NCBI GenBank assembly: GCA_016125455.1
Contig: WGLS01000005.1
Span: 1-64,000 of the forward strand
Length of the DNA stretch: 64,000 nucleotides
Direction: 5' to 3'
Origin: Alphaproteobacteria bacterium
GTDB lineage: Bacteria > Pseudomonadota > Alphaproteobacteria > Caulobacterales > Parvularculaceae
The notes beneath the pieces were generated by a model. It saw only the letters and a list, made by a program, of their open reading frames with translations, ran no database searches and had not been told where the DNA came from. Shown here in pieces: positions 50,817 to 60,750 of this stretch (positions are counted from its first letter, which is position 1; each line of letters starts with the position of its first letter). The position numbers were made by a program, and so were the translations under genes.

Positions 50817-51158
50817 TTAGGACGACAGCTGGTCGTAGGCCTGCAAGGCGTCGGCGCCGTAAACAGTCGAGGGGCCGCCGCCCATCTCCACGGCAAGCGC
50901 AATTGTTTCGACCATCTCCTCGCGCGTCGCGCCGGCGCGGATTGCGCTGTGGGCGTGATAGGCGATGCAGCCATCGCACCGTATGCAGATGGAAATCGCG
51001 ACGGCCATCAGCTCCTTTGTTTTCTTGTCGATCGCGCCGTCGGCGGTCGCCGCGCCGGCAAGTCCGGCAAACGCCTTCATCGCGTCGGGAGCAGCCTTCG
51101 CCAGCGCCGTATTGTTCCGCCCGACCGTCGTCAGGATGTCCCGCCAGTCTTTCGCCAT
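50817..51158 (-). CDS. Carboxymuconolactone decarboxylase/AhpD-like protein
   Basis: KTKELMAVAISICIRCDGCIAYHAHSAIRAGATREEMVETIALAVEMGGGPSTVYG. Confidence 0.92.
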   Translation of the reverse strand: MAKDWRDILTTVGRNNTALAKAAPDAMKAFAGLAGAATADGAIDKKTKELMAVAISICIRCDGCIAYHAHSAIRAGATREEMVETIALAVEMGGGPSTVYGADALQAYDQLSS

Positions 51159-51198
51159 TTCGATGTCGCCTGTTGCTGAAGTGCGCCTGCCGCGGCGC

Positions 51199-52563
51199 CT
51201 ATTTTTCGCCGTTCATGTAGCGGTCAAGCTCGCGGTGGAAATGGCGCAGCCGGTCTTCCTGCTCGCACCAGATCGGGCCGCGGAAACCCCTGGACTTGAC
51301 GCCTTCCTGCACGGCGTGGACAAGCTCCACATCCTGATTGAGCACCTCGCCGAGATCGACATCGTCGCCGATCGCGTAATGCTCAACCTCCGGACGAATC
51401 TCGCCAGTCACGTCGACGCCCTCCGGCAAGCCCATCCACGCCGGCACGGAATAGCCTGGGTCCTCGACATGCCTGAACAGCGTCATGTTGTCGTAGTAGA
51501 ACCGCTCGGGGTCGGTCGGATGCGGCGTGAACCGCATGATAAAGACGCCTTCGGGATGCATGCCGATCTGGACGTTCGGGAAGTATCCGCTCGCCCAGCT
51601 GTCCGTCAGCTGGCCATCCGTCAACCTGTCGTAGTAGTCGAGCTCGAAGCGCTTGCCGCGGGCGCGCTTTGCCTGCTGGATCGCCTCGCGAACCTCCTTC
51701 GCCGTTCCCTTGAACGCGGCGGGGTCGATGCCGGCCTCCATCATCATGTGCTGCTGGTACGGATCGATCGACGACTGGTCGGACATTCGATGCGATTTCA
51801 CCCCGATCGGCACGATCATCCGGCTGAAGCCGTTCGGATAGAGATCAATCTGGCTGAAGTCCTCCATGACGCCCTGGGTCTGGGGATGGATATGCGGCAG
51901 GTGATAGGTTTCGTAGAATGCGTCCACGCCGGTCTTCCAGTTGCCGCGCCACTCGGTGCGGACATGGCGCACGACATTCATTTTCTCGATCTCATAGTTT
52001 TCGATGTAGCCTTCCGGGAATCCGACCCACTCCCTGAGGGGCGGCGCCTTGCCATCCATGTTGATGAAGATGAGGCCGCCAATCACGTCGCAACGCACTT
52101 CGGTCAGGCCGGGTCGATGTGCGATCAGGCCAGCGTCGAAAGTTTCTTCGTCCGTGATGCGATGAAGCTTCCCGTTTGTTTCAAATTGCCAGCCGTGGAA
52201 CGGGCAGGAGAACTTCGGGACGCTGCCGTGGTCGTTCATGCAGACGCGATTGCCGCGGTGCGGGCAGACATTGAAGAACGCCTTGACGCTTCCATCGCTC
52301 TGGCGAACAACGATGAATTGCTCGTGGCCGTGAGTGAATACGACGTAGTCGTTCGGTTCCTTGATGTCGGAGGTGACGCCCGCGAGAAGCCACACCCGCG
52401 GCCACAAATGAGTCCACTCTTTCTCCATGAACTCGCGCGAGTAGTACCGCGATGGGTCGACCACATCACGGCCGATATCGGTTGGCCTCGGCTGCTTCGC
52501 CTCAAGACTCTCAGGCGGCGCCTTCAGATCCATCGGCCATTCCGCCTTGAAACCATCCGCCAT
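51199..52563 (-). CDS. Aromatic ring-hydroxylating oxygenase alpha subunit (Rieske)
   Basis: NVCPHRGNRVCMNDHGSVPKFSCPFHGWQFETNG Rieske and DAFYETYHLPHIHP mononuclear iron motif. Confidence 0.93.
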   Translation of the reverse strand: MADGFKAEWPMDLKAPPESLEAKQPRPTDIGRDVVDPSRYYSREFMEKEWTHLWPRVWLLAGVTSDIKEPNDYVVFTHGHEQFIVVRQSDGSVKAFFNVCPHRGNRVCMNDHGSVPKFSCPFHGWQFETNGKLHRITDEETFDAGLIAHRPGLTEVRCDVIGGLIFINMDGKAPPLREWVGFPEGYIENYEIEKMNVVRHVRTEWRGNWKTGVDAFYETYHLPHIHPQTQGVMEDFSQIDLYPNGFSRMIVPIGVKSHRMSDQSSIDPYQQHMMMEAGIDPAAFKGTAKEVREAIQQAKRARGKRFELDYYDRLTDGQLTDSWASGYFPNVQIGMHPEGVFIMRFTPHPTDPERFYYDNMTLFRHVEDPGYSVPAWMGLPEGVDVTGEIRPEVEHYAIGDDVDLGEVLNQDVELVHAVQEGVKSRGFRGPIWCEQEDRLRHFHRELDRYMNGEK

Positions 52564-52639
52564 GGTCGTCTCCCTTGCAGTTGCAGCCGGCGTCTGCGCG
52601 CCCTTTTCGGGATGCTAGCACACTGGCGAGCTGAAACAA

Positions 52640-52653
52640 ACAAACGTGATTGT
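52640..52653. promoter_or_regulatory. Putative operator ACAAACGTGATTGT within GAAACAA...TTGTTTC dyad
   Basis: About 77-90 bp upstream of the Rieske start at 52563; shares TGATTGT with sites at 54405 and 55339. Confidence 0.45.
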
Positions 52654-52666
52654 TTCTTTTAGGGCG

Positions 52667-53590
52667 TCAGGTCGATGGATTGATCCGGTAGCCGATGCGC
52701 GGGAAGTGAATGGCGACGTCGCCGGTCCGCTCATGGGCGCGGGAAATGATGATTTCGGTGTCGCCGGCAGCCTCGAGCCGTCCTGCGACCGCAGTTTCCG
52801 GGTGTTCGACCGGAAACACCGTCACTGCGTCGCCAGGTTGCGCGCCGCTCTCATCCAGTCGACCCGTATCAGGGCCGATGCCTGATGGCGTCGCACGGCG
52901 GGCGACCGCCAGGGCGTCTTCGGCCGAGAGGTCTGTGCGCGCGCCGGTCCCGAACTCGTCCATGCGGTCGCGCCATGCGGCGAGGCGAGTCATGCCCTCG
53001 AGCAAGCGTTCGGCGCTTGGGAAATGGCCGCGCGCCATCCAGATCGGAAAGAACGCGTTGATGTCCGCCCACTCGGGCGCGGATCCGAACAGAAAATCCC
53101 GCCCATCCGAGAGCTGAGCTTCGACCAGCGCCGCCTGCGCGCGGAACTGGGCGCGAAAATGCGGCGCATCGATGGCAAACCGGTCGAAGTCGAGATTCGC
53201 GAAATACTGTTGCCGTTCCTTGATGAGCCCCCCAGGCAAGTTGTCGGCGTTTTCGTGCATGGCAAGGGCGGCGCCGGGCGGAAAGACGGCGTCATCGCTC
53301 CAGTTCTGCAGCCCGAAGTTTGCAAGTTGCCCCGACCGGAACAAGGGCGGCGTCGGCGCGCGCCGCTCAATGACGTCGATGATCAGCCTGGTGTCGCAAT
53401 AAATGTCAGCCCCGATCTGAAGCACCGGCGTGCCGCGATAGCCGCCGGTCAGGCAGGTAAGGTCGGGCTTGGGCATCGCCATTGGTATTTGTACGGATTG
53501 CCAGGCAAGCCGCTTGATCCCGAAAGCCTTTCGGATTTTCTCAGCGAATGGCGAAGGGTCGTGGTGATGGAGAATCAGGTCGTCGGCCAC
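52667..53590 (-). CDS. Glutathione S-transferase family protein
   Basis: LILHHHDPSPFAEKIRKAFGIKRLAWQSVQIP...LTGGYRGTPVLQIGADIYCDTRLIIDVIE. Confidence 0.88.
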   Translation of the reverse strand: MADDLILHHHDPSPFAEKIRKAFGIKRLAWQSVQIPMAMPKPDLTCLTGGYRGTPVLQIGADIYCDTRLIIDVIERRAPTPPLFRSGQLANFGLQNWSDDAVFPPGAALAMHENADNLPGGLIKERQQYFANLDFDRFAIDAPHFRAQFRAQAALVEAQLSDGRDFLFGSAPEWADINAFFPIWMARGHFPSAERLLEGMTRLAAWRDRMDEFGTGARTDLSAEDALAVARRATPSGIGPDTGRLDESGAQPGDAVTVFPVEHPETAVAGRLEAAGDTEIIISRAHERTGDVAIHFPRIGYRINPST

Positions 53591-53640
53591 TTCTTGCCTC
53601 CGGGCGCGCCTCGGCGAGCGGTCAGGCCTGCGTACGCAGC

Positions 53641-54378
53641 CTATTCAGCAAGCGTCGCCGACAGGCTCTTGCCATTTCCACGACGCGCGTATTGCTTTGA
53701 TTCCTGCATTGCTGACGGCATCAGGCTGCGCAGGCATTCTTCGAGGTAGTCGAAAAGCCGGTCTTCCGCGGCCGGGTCGAGGGATGCGGACAACCGCCGG
53801 ATGGCAAGGCCCTCCAGCGTCACCTGGACCAGGTTGAGCGCGAGGTCGAACTTCGCCGTATCGCTTTGCCATTCGGGAAAAAGATCGACCGCCAGATTGT
53901 ACCATTCACGATAGAACGCCTGTTCCGCCGGGCGAAGAATTTTCTCAAGGTCGCGGTCGGTTCGCGAAGCGACCGCAAGTTCATGGAACGCCACGAATAG
54001 CGGATGAGTAACGTGCTTCCAGTAGGCGGCGAGAGCGTCATGCAGATGAGGCTGGTCCTCCGGCAGGGACGACACGGCCCGTCGGAACGCGCGCAGACGT
54101 TTCGTATGCAGATATTCGATTGCCGCCTCGATCACCGTCTGCCGGTTCGAGAAATGGTGCATCATGGCGCCCCGCGACAGGCCGGCTTCCTCGGCGATGC
54201 GCGGCGTCGTCGTCTGGGCGTAGCCGTACTTGATCAGGCATTGCAGCGCGGCTTCAACGATAATCTTGCGCGTTGAGGCGCTCTTCTGCGCCTGCCGCCC
54301 GATTTCGCGCTGCGGCTTCTCGTCCGCCGCTTTGCGCAAGCGGCGACGGGTTGCGAAATCTGTTGTTGCTGTGCTCAT
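53641..54378 (-). CDS. TetR/AcrR family transcriptional regulator
   Basis: STRKIIVEAALQCLIKYGYAQTTTPRIAEEAGLSRGAMMHHFSNRQTVIEAAIEYLH. Confidence 0.95.
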   Translation of the reverse strand: MSTATTDFATRRRLRKAADEKPQREIGRQAQKSASTRKIIVEAALQCLIKYGYAQTTTPRIAEEAGLSRGAMMHHFSNRQTVIEAAIEYLHTKRLRAFRRAVSSLPEDQPHLHDALAAYWKHVTHPLFVAFHELAVASRTDRDLEKILRPAEQAFYREWYNLAVDLFPEWQSDTAKFDLALNLVQVTLEGLAIRRLSASLDPAAEDRLFDYLEECLRSLMPSAMQESKQYARRGNGKSLSATLAE

Positions 54379-54393
54379 TGGCGGCCTAAAAAA

Positions 54394-54411
54394 ACATTCA
54401 CGACTGATTGT
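54394..54411. promoter_or_regulatory. Putative TetR operator ACATTCA-CGAC-TGATTGT
   Basis: Near-palindromic arms, in TetR/SDR divergent intergenic region. Confidence 0.45.
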
Positions 54412-54512
54412 ATTTTAGTCTATGCCTGATGAAAAGGCGATTAAAAAATTGTGCGCCGCAGCGCGACTAGCGCGATTCAGTTTGCGATGGAAAGACGCAA
54501 GGGAGGAAGCCA

Positions 54513-55280
54513 ATGGCGAGAGTTGAAGGAAAAGTCGCGCTGATTACGGGCGGGGCTTCCGGGCTCGGCCTTGCGGACGCCAAGGCGCTGGCGCGAGAAG
54601 GCGCCAGGGTGGTGATCGCCGACCTCAACGTTGAAAAAGGCGAAGCCGCGGCGGAGGAGATTGGCAAGGCGGCTGTCTTCATGCGGCTTGACGTTTCCAG
54701 TGAAGACGACTGGAAGCGGGCGATCAACGATATTCGCTCAGCTTTCGGACAACTTGATGTTCTGGTGAACAACGCTGGCGTCGTGATCCTTTCGACGCCT
54801 GAGGATTGCACGCTTGAGGAGTTCAAGTTCGCAAACGCCGTCATGTCTGAGGGCGTCTTCCTCGGGTGCAAATACGCGTTGCCGCTCCTGAAGGAGGGCA
54901 AAGGCGGTTCAATCGTGAATATGTCATCCACGGCCAGTCATGTCGGATACCCTATCTTTTTCGCCTATACGGCAGCTAAAGGGGCCGTTCGCTCGATGAC
55001 CAAGTCGATTGCGGCCCACTGCCAGGCGAGCGGCTATCCAGTCCGGTGCAATTCCGTGCACGCCGGTGCGATTGAAACGCCGATGGTGCAGACGGCCCAA
55101 GGCCGGCTAGGCGAAAAGCCGATCGATATTCCCACGAGCGGCGTCCTGCCGCCGGATTCGCTTGGTGCGCCGAGCGACGTTGCAAACCTCGTTCTCTATC
55201 TCGCTTCGGATGAATCGCGGTTCATCACTGGCGCGGAGTTTGTTGTCGACAATGGGTTGCTTTCGCGGCCCGCCGGCTGA
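54513..55280 (+). CDS. Short-chain dehydrogenase/reductase
   Basis: ALITGGASGLGLADAKALAREGARVVIADLN, NNAGVV, YTAAKGAV. Confidence 0.95.
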   Translation: MARVEGKVALITGGASGLGLADAKALAREGARVVIADLNVEKGEAAAEEIGKAAVFMRLDVSSEDDWKRAINDIRSAFGQLDVLVNNAGVVILSTPEDCTLEEFKFANAVMSEGVFLGCKYALPLLKEGKGGSIVNMSSTASHVGYPIFFAYTAAKGAVRSMTKSIAAHCQASGYPVRCNSVHAGAIETPMVQTAQGRLGEKPIDIPTSGVLPPDSLGAPSDVANLVLYLASDESRFITGAEFVVDNGLLSRPAG

Positions 55281-55331
55281 GCGGGACCGTAATGCCATCA
55301 GACGACCAACCTGCTTGACGATGAGAAAAAA

Positions 55332-55345
55332 ACAATCATGATTGT
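55332..55345. promoter_or_regulatory. Perfect palindrome ACAATCATGATTGT, putative TetR operator
   Basis: 14-bp exact dyad about 67 bp upstream of the SDR start at 55412. Confidence 0.6.
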
Positions 55346-55411
55346 CTTTTAACCACCGCTTGCAACATCAATACGAATGACAGGGCGGAGCGAAGGGAGA
55401 GAAACGGCGTC

Positions 55412-56176
55412 ATGGACCTTGGTCTGCGCGGAAAGAACGTGCTCATCACCGGCGCAACGCAGGGGATCGGCCGTCGCGTCGCGAACCTCTTCTCGGAGGA
55501 AGGCGCAAACGTCGCGATCTGTTCGCGCTCGCCTGAGAGCGTGAACCGGGCGATCAAGGAAATGCGGGTGCTGGCGGACGGCAAGGTCACTGGCGCGGCC
55601 TGCAACATCAAGAACAAGGAAGAGTACGAAGCCTGGATCGAGGCCATGGCTGGCGAACTCGGTGGCGTCGACGTTTTCATCCCGAATGTTTCCGCCGGCG
55701 GCGGCATGGACAGCGAAAAAAACTGGTGGAAAAACTTCGAGATTGACGTGCTTGGCACGGTCCGCGGCTGCGAGGCAATTATTCCGCATATGGAGAAACG
55801 CGGCGGCGGCGCGATCACCATGATTTCGACAACGGCCGCGATCGAGACGTTCATGGCCCCGCAGGCCTATAACGCCATGAAAGCGGCGCTTATCACTTAT
55901 GCGAAGCAGCTCAGCCAGGCGCACGGCGACAAGGGCATAAGGATCAACAGCGTTTCGCCGGGACCGATTTATTTCGACGGCGGCGCATGGGACATGATAA
56001 AGACGTCGAACGAGAAATTCTACGAGCGTACCGAGAAAACCCACGCGCTTGGCCGGCTCGGCACGCCGGAGGAAGTGGCGAGCTGCATTGTCTTCCTGTC
56101 AAGCGCGGCGGCGAGCTGGGTAACGGGCGTCAATCTTGTCGTCGACGGCGGCTACACCAAGCGGGTCCAGTTCTAG
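55412..56176 (+). CDS. Short-chain dehydrogenase/reductase
   Basis: VLITGATQGIGRRVANLFSEEGANVAICSRS, YNAMKAALITYAKQLSQ, GRLGTPEEVASCIVFLSS. Confidence 0.95.
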   Translation: MDLGLRGKNVLITGATQGIGRRVANLFSEEGANVAICSRSPESVNRAIKEMRVLADGKVTGAACNIKNKEEYEAWIEAMAGELGGVDVFIPNVSAGGGMDSEKNWWKNFEIDVLGTVRGCEAIIPHMEKRGGGAITMISTTAAIETFMAPQAYNAMKAALITYAKQLSQAHGDKGIRINSVSPGPIYFDGGAWDMIKTSNEKFYERTEKTHALGRLGTPEEVASCIVFLSSAAASWVTGVNLVVDGGYTKRVQF

Positions 56177-56182
56177 GCGGCG

Positions 56183-57535
56183 ATGAAAGTACGACGTACA
56201 CAGAAGATTAGGCGCGCGACCGAAAGGCGCGGGCCGGCGGGTACGCCGGTTGAGCCGGCGCCGCGGCCAAACTTTCCGAACGACTTGATCCCGAAGCAGC
56301 GTTACACCTCGCGGGAGTATATGACGCGCGAGTGGGAGGCGATGTGGACGAAGGTTTGGCTGCTCGGCTGCCGCGAGGATGACATCCCGAATCCCGGCGA
56401 TCACATCGTTACCGAAATCGGCAGGGAATCGATCCTCCTGGTGCGCCAGCCGGATCGCTCCCTGCGCGCCTTCCACAATGTCTGCCTGCACCGCGGAAAT
56501 CTGCTTGTACACGGAGCGCACAGGCCGAAAGAGGGCGCAGAAGGTTTTCGCTGCCGGTATCATAACTGGCAGTACCGCCTCGACGGTCGCTTCGAGGATA
56601 TTCCGGACCTGGAGACATTCCCGCAAGGCGCCCCGGCATGCGGCGGCCTCAAGCGATTGCCTTGCGATGTTTGGGGATCGTTCGTCTGGTTCAGTCTCGA
56701 TCCGGACGTGGAGCCTTTACGCGATTATCTTGGGATCATCCCGGAACATCTCGACCCCTACCATTTTGAGAGAATGGTCCTGAAGGAATGGAAAACCGTT
56801 GAGTGGGACTGCAACTGGAAGGCTTCGGTCGACGCGTTCAATGAAAGCTATCATGTCCAGGGGACGCATCCCCAGCTTCTCTATTACCTTGACGATCTCG
56901 ACATCCAGATAGATTGCTACGAACGCCATACGCGATATCTCATCGCCTTCGGCGTGCTTAGCCCTCGGGTGATATCGCCATCTGAGATTCCCCCGCCTAT
57001 CAAGGTCGTCATGCGAGACGCCGGCATGGACCCGGCATCGTACGAGGGTTCGGTATATGACGCCCGCGAGGCGATCCAGAAGTTCAAGCGCAAGCACGGT
57101 CCCGCGCAGGGCAAGGACTATTCCGAGCTGAACGATGATCAGCTAACAGATGACTATAACTATCTTATCTTCCCGAACGTGACGATGAACGTTCACGCCG
57201 ACGACCTGATGATGTTCCGGCAACGACCGCATCCGGATGATCCAGGCAAAATGTTCTTTGACTACTGGATGTTCGAGTTGCCGGATGTCGATTTCGATGC
57301 AGAGGAGTACGAACGTCCCGTGCACAGGCAATACCGGCATGGCGAGACGTCGCTCGGCCTTGTCATCAACCAGGACGCCTACAATCTCCCCTTCGTCCAG
57401 AAGGGCATGAACAGCGAAGGCTATGACGGGCTTTGGCTGGGCGACCAGGAGCTCCGTATTCGCCACTTCCACAAGACGCTCGAGGATTACCTGTCCGGGG
57501 CTTACGCCCGCGGCAAAACGAAAGTCGGAGCCTGA
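56183..57535 (+). CDS. Aromatic ring-hydroxylating oxygenase alpha subunit (Rieske)
   Basis: NVCLHRGNLLVHGAHRPKEGAEGFRCRYHNWQYRLDG and DAFNESYHVQGTHP. Confidence 0.93.
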   Translation: MKVRRTQKIRRATERRGPAGTPVEPAPRPNFPNDLIPKQRYTSREYMTREWEAMWTKVWLLGCREDDIPNPGDHIVTEIGRESILLVRQPDRSLRAFHNVCLHRGNLLVHGAHRPKEGAEGFRCRYHNWQYRLDGRFEDIPDLETFPQGAPACGGLKRLPCDVWGSFVWFSLDPDVEPLRDYLGIIPEHLDPYHFERMVLKEWKTVEWDCNWKASVDAFNESYHVQGTHPQLLYYLDDLDIQIDCYERHTRYLIAFGVLSPRVISPSEIPPPIKVVMRDAGMDPASYEGSVYDAREAIQKFKRKHGPAQGKDYSELNDDQLTDDYNYLIFPNVTMNVHADDLMMFRQRPHPDDPGKMFFDYWMFELPDVDFDAEEYERPVHRQYRHGETSLGLVINQDAYNLPFVQKGMNSEGYDGLWLGDQELRIRHFHKTLEDYLSGAYARGKTKVGA

Positions 57536-57536
57536 C

Positions 57537-58508
57537 ATGGCCATCCAGCAAAGCGACGACCAGCTCTTGCGCGCCTACCGCCAGATGAAGACGATCCGGG
57601 AGTTTGAGGAACGTCTTCATAAAGAGATAATGACCGGCGAAATCGCGGGCTTTACCCACCTGTATGCCGGGCAGGAGGCCGTCGCCGTCGGCGTTTGCGA
57701 GCACCTCGACGAGAAGGACCTGATCGTGTCAACGCACCGGGGACATGGGCACTGCATTGCCAAGGGGTGCGACGTGAAGGCAATGATGGCGGAAATTTAT
57801 GGCCGCGCGACCGGGCTCGGGAAAGGCAAGGGCGGGTCAATGCATATCGCCGATTTCGACAAGGGCATGCTCGGCGCAAACGGCATCGTTGGCGCGGGCG
57901 GGCCGCTCGCTGTCGGCGCGGCGCTCTCGGCGAAGCTGGACGGGGAAGGCCGGGTCGCCATCTCATTCGGGGGCGATGGATCTGTCAATCAGGGCGCGGT
58001 TCTTGAAGCGATGAACATGGCCGTCGTCATCAAAGCCCCTGCAATATTCGTCATCGAGAACAATGGGTACTCGGAGCATACCGGCGCCGATTACGCCGTC
58101 GGGTCGAGGGATATTTCGGCTCGCTCCGAGGCGTTCGGCATGAAATCGATCAAGGCCGATGGCTGCGATTATTTTGCTGTATACGACGCGATGGCCGAAC
58201 TTCTCGACCACGCCCGCGCCGGCAAGGGGCCTTGCGTCGCGGAATTCATGACGACGCGTTTTTTCGGCCACTTCGAGGGCGATCCGCAGAAATACAGGGC
58301 TAAGGACGAGGTCAAGCGCCATCGCGCCGAAATGGATTGCCTACGGAATTTCCGCAACCGGGTCGAAGGCCGGATCGTTGCCGCCGTGCTCGACGCGATT
58401 GACGAAGAAGTCCTTGCCCTGATCGATGAAGCGGTAGACGGGGCTCGATCTGCGCCAGGGCCAGATGCCGCTGAAGTCACCACCGACGTTTACGTCTCAT
58501 ATCAATAG
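57537..58508 (+). CDS. 2-oxoacid/acetoin dehydrogenase E1 component, alpha subunit
   Basis: MKTIREFEERLHKEIMTGEIAGFTHLYAGQEAVAVGVCEHL, GRATGLGKGKGGSMHIAD, GDGSVNQGAVLEAMNMAVVIKAPAIFVIENNGYSEHT. Confidence 0.95.
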   Translation: MAIQQSDDQLLRAYRQMKTIREFEERLHKEIMTGEIAGFTHLYAGQEAVAVGVCEHLDEKDLIVSTHRGHGHCIAKGCDVKAMMAEIYGRATGLGKGKGGSMHIADFDKGMLGANGIVGAGGPLAVGAALSAKLDGEGRVAISFGGDGSVNQGAVLEAMNMAVVIKAPAIFVIENNGYSEHTGADYAVGSRDISARSEAFGMKSIKADGCDYFAVYDAMAELLDHARAGKGPCVAEFMTTRFFGHFEGDPQKYRAKDEVKRHRAEMDCLRNFRNRVEGRIVAAVLDAIDEEVLALIDEAVDGARSAPGPDAAEVTTDVYVSYQ

Positions 58509-58521
58509 GGAGCCCGCGACC

Positions 58522-59535
58522 ATGGCGGTGATGACATATCGCGAGGCGTTGAACGAGGTCCTCCATAGAGAGATGGAGCGTGATCCGGCGGTTTTCGTTT
58601 GCGGCGAGGACGTATCCGGCGGCGCTGGCGGCACGTCGGGCGAGCGCGAAGCGTCAGGCGGCATATTTGGCGTGACAAGCGGCCTCCTGCCGAAATTCGG
58701 CGAAGATCGAGTGATCGACACGCCGATCTCCGAGAATGCGATCGTGGGCCTGGCGGTTGGCGCATCGCTCGCCGGAAAGCGTGGCGTCGCGGAGATCATG
58801 TTCGCCGATTTTCTCGGTCTTGCGCTTGACCAGACCATGAACCAGGCCGCGAAATTTCGCTACATGTCTGGCGGCAAGGCGAAGTGTCCTGTGGTCATCC
58901 GTGTACCGTATGGCGCTGGAATGAACATGGCCGCCCAGCACAGCCAAACAATGTACCAGATCATTACGTCGATCCCGGGGCTGAAGGTCGCTATGCCATC
59001 GACGCCGGCGGATGCCAAAGGCCTGCTGACCGCTGCGATTCGCGATGACGACCCGGTTGTGTTCTTTGAACATAAGGCGATGTACGGACGAAAAGGCGAG
59101 GTGCCTGACGGCGAGTACATATTGCCGTTCGGCAAGGCGTCGCTTGTGGCCGAAGGTGACGACGCCACGATCATCGCGATGGGGCGCATGGTGTCGTTCG
59201 CCGAGAAGGCGCTGGCGTCTTTGGCGGCCGATGGCGTCAATTGCGACCTGATCGATCTGCGCACCACGAGTCCGCTCGATGAAGACGCCATCCTCGACAG
59301 CGTTGAGAAGACCGGGCGCGTGGTTGTCGTTGACGAGTGCCCGCCGCGATGTTCGATCGCGTCTGACATCGCCGGCTTCATTGCGAGCCACGGCTTTTCG
59401 TCGCTGAAGGCGCCGATCCAGCAGGTAACGGCGCCCCATGCGCCGGTGCCTTTCTCGAAAGACCTTGAGCGCGCCTATGTTCCGGGTCCAACGCAGATCG
59501 AAACGGCGGTCCGTCGGGTCGTCGGATACAAATAG
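58522..59535 (+). CDS. 2-oxoacid/acetoin dehydrogenase E1 component, beta subunit
   Basis: MTYREALNEVLHREMERDPAVFVCGEDV...GVTSGLLPKFGEDRVIDTPISENAIVGLAVGASLAGKRGVAEIMFADF. Confidence 0.95.
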   Translation: MAVMTYREALNEVLHREMERDPAVFVCGEDVSGGAGGTSGEREASGGIFGVTSGLLPKFGEDRVIDTPISENAIVGLAVGASLAGKRGVAEIMFADFLGLALDQTMNQAAKFRYMSGGKAKCPVVIRVPYGAGMNMAAQHSQTMYQIITSIPGLKVAMPSTPADAKGLLTAAIRDDDPVVFFEHKAMYGRKGEVPDGEYILPFGKASLVAEGDDATIIAMGRMVSFAEKALASLAADGVNCDLIDLRTTSPLDEDAILDSVEKTGRVVVVDECPPRCSIASDIAGFIASHGFSSLKAPIQQVTAPHAPVPFSKDLERAYVPGPTQIETAVRRVVGYK

Positions 59536-59545
59536 GATCGGCGCC

Positions 59546-60739
59546 ATGTCCGGAAAAATAACGCCCTTCACCATGCCAAAATGGGGCATCGAGATGGAAG
59601 AAGGCGTCATTCGCGAATGGCGCGCGACGGAAGGGCAGTTAGTGCGTGAGGGCGAGCTGCTTGCAGTAATCGAGACGGACAAGATCGCAAACGATGTGGA
59701 GCTTGAGTTTACGGGAACGCTCCGCCGTCGGATCGGGAAGGCCGAGGAGGCTTATCCTGTCGGGGCGTTGATCGCGGTCTTCGCCGAAGACGACGTCACG
59801 GAAGCGGCGATTGACGCCTTTGTTGCCGGGTTCAAGCCGGCTGAAGCCGGTTTTGCGGATACTGACGTCGCGGCGTCGGCTGAGACGGCGTTGTCGTCGA
59901 GGAGCGCCGCGTCGACGGGCGATGCGTCGATTTCTCCGAAAGCGGCCGAACTGGCGGCTTCTCTCGGCGTCGATCTTGCGCTGGTCACGGGGAGCGGTCG
60001 CAATAGCCGGATCTCCCTGCAAGACGTGGAGCAAGCCGCAAAGGCGCAGGGGCTCGACCAGAAGGAAGCAGCGAACCCTCACGAGGTGATAAAGCTAAAT
60101 TCCATGCGGCGTACGATCGCCAAACGGCTGTCGGAAGCGACGCGTGAAGTGCCTCATTTTTATCTGCGTACGAATGTGACTATGGATGCGCTCATAGAAT
60201 TGCGGGCGCGCCGCAAGGGCGGCGGCGGACCGGCGCCATCAATCAACGACTATCTGATCAAGGCCTGCGCCGTCGCCCTGGGCGAGGCGCCCGACGTCAA
60301 TGTCCATTTCAAGGGAACCGAGATACATCGCTTTCGACATGCGGATGTATCCGTCGCTGTCGCGGTCGATGGCGGCCTTGTGACGCCGGTCGTCCGTCGT
60401 GCTGACGAAAAGACGGTAGACGAAATTGCCTCGGAGATGCGCGACCTCGTTGATCGAGCGCGCTCTGAAAAACTTGAGCAGCGCGAGTATCAGGGCGGGA
60501 CGTTCAGCCTTTCCAACCTCGGCATGTACGGCGTCACGAGCTTCGATGCGGTCGTCAATCCGCCAATGGGAGCTATCCTCGCTGTCGGCTCAATTGAGCG
60601 GATCGCCAGCGAAAATGGCGGTTTCAAGAGCGTTATTGAGCTTTCGTTGTCCTGCGATCACCGCGCGATTGACGGTGCCCTGGGCGGACAATTTCTCAAG
60701 GCCCTGAAGTCCGTCCTTGAAAACCCATCAACCCTCTGA
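59546..60739 (+). CDS. Dihydrolipoamide acyltransferase E2 component
   Basis: Lipoyl motif ETDKIANDVE; E3-binding region SPKAAELAASLGVDLALVTGSGRNSRISLQDVE; catalytic LSLSCDHRAIDGALGGQFL. Confidence 0.95.
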   Translation: MSGKITPFTMPKWGIEMEEGVIREWRATEGQLVREGELLAVIETDKIANDVELEFTGTLRRRIGKAEEAYPVGALIAVFAEDDVTEAAIDAFVAGFKPAEAGFADTDVAASAETALSSRSAASTGDASISPKAAELAASLGVDLALVTGSGRNSRISLQDVEQAAKAQGLDQKEAANPHEVIKLNSMRRTIAKRLSEATREVPHFYLRTNVTMDALIELRARRKGGGGPAPSINDYLIKACAVALGEAPDVNVHFKGTEIHRFRHADVSVAVAVDGGLVTPVVRRADEKTVDEIASEMRDLVDRARSEKLEQREYQGGTFSLSNLGMYGVTSFDAVVNPPMGAILAVGSIERIASENGGFKSVIELSLSCDHRAIDGALGGQFLKALKSVLENPSTL

Positions 60740-60750
60740 AGTGGTCCCAG

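Noticed and set aside
50965-52662. 565-aa plus-strand ORF
   Set aside because: Antisense to AhpD-like and Rieske genes; Rieske motifs on the minus strand are decisive.
58654-59682. 342-aa minus-strand ORF
   Set aside because: Antisense to E1 beta.
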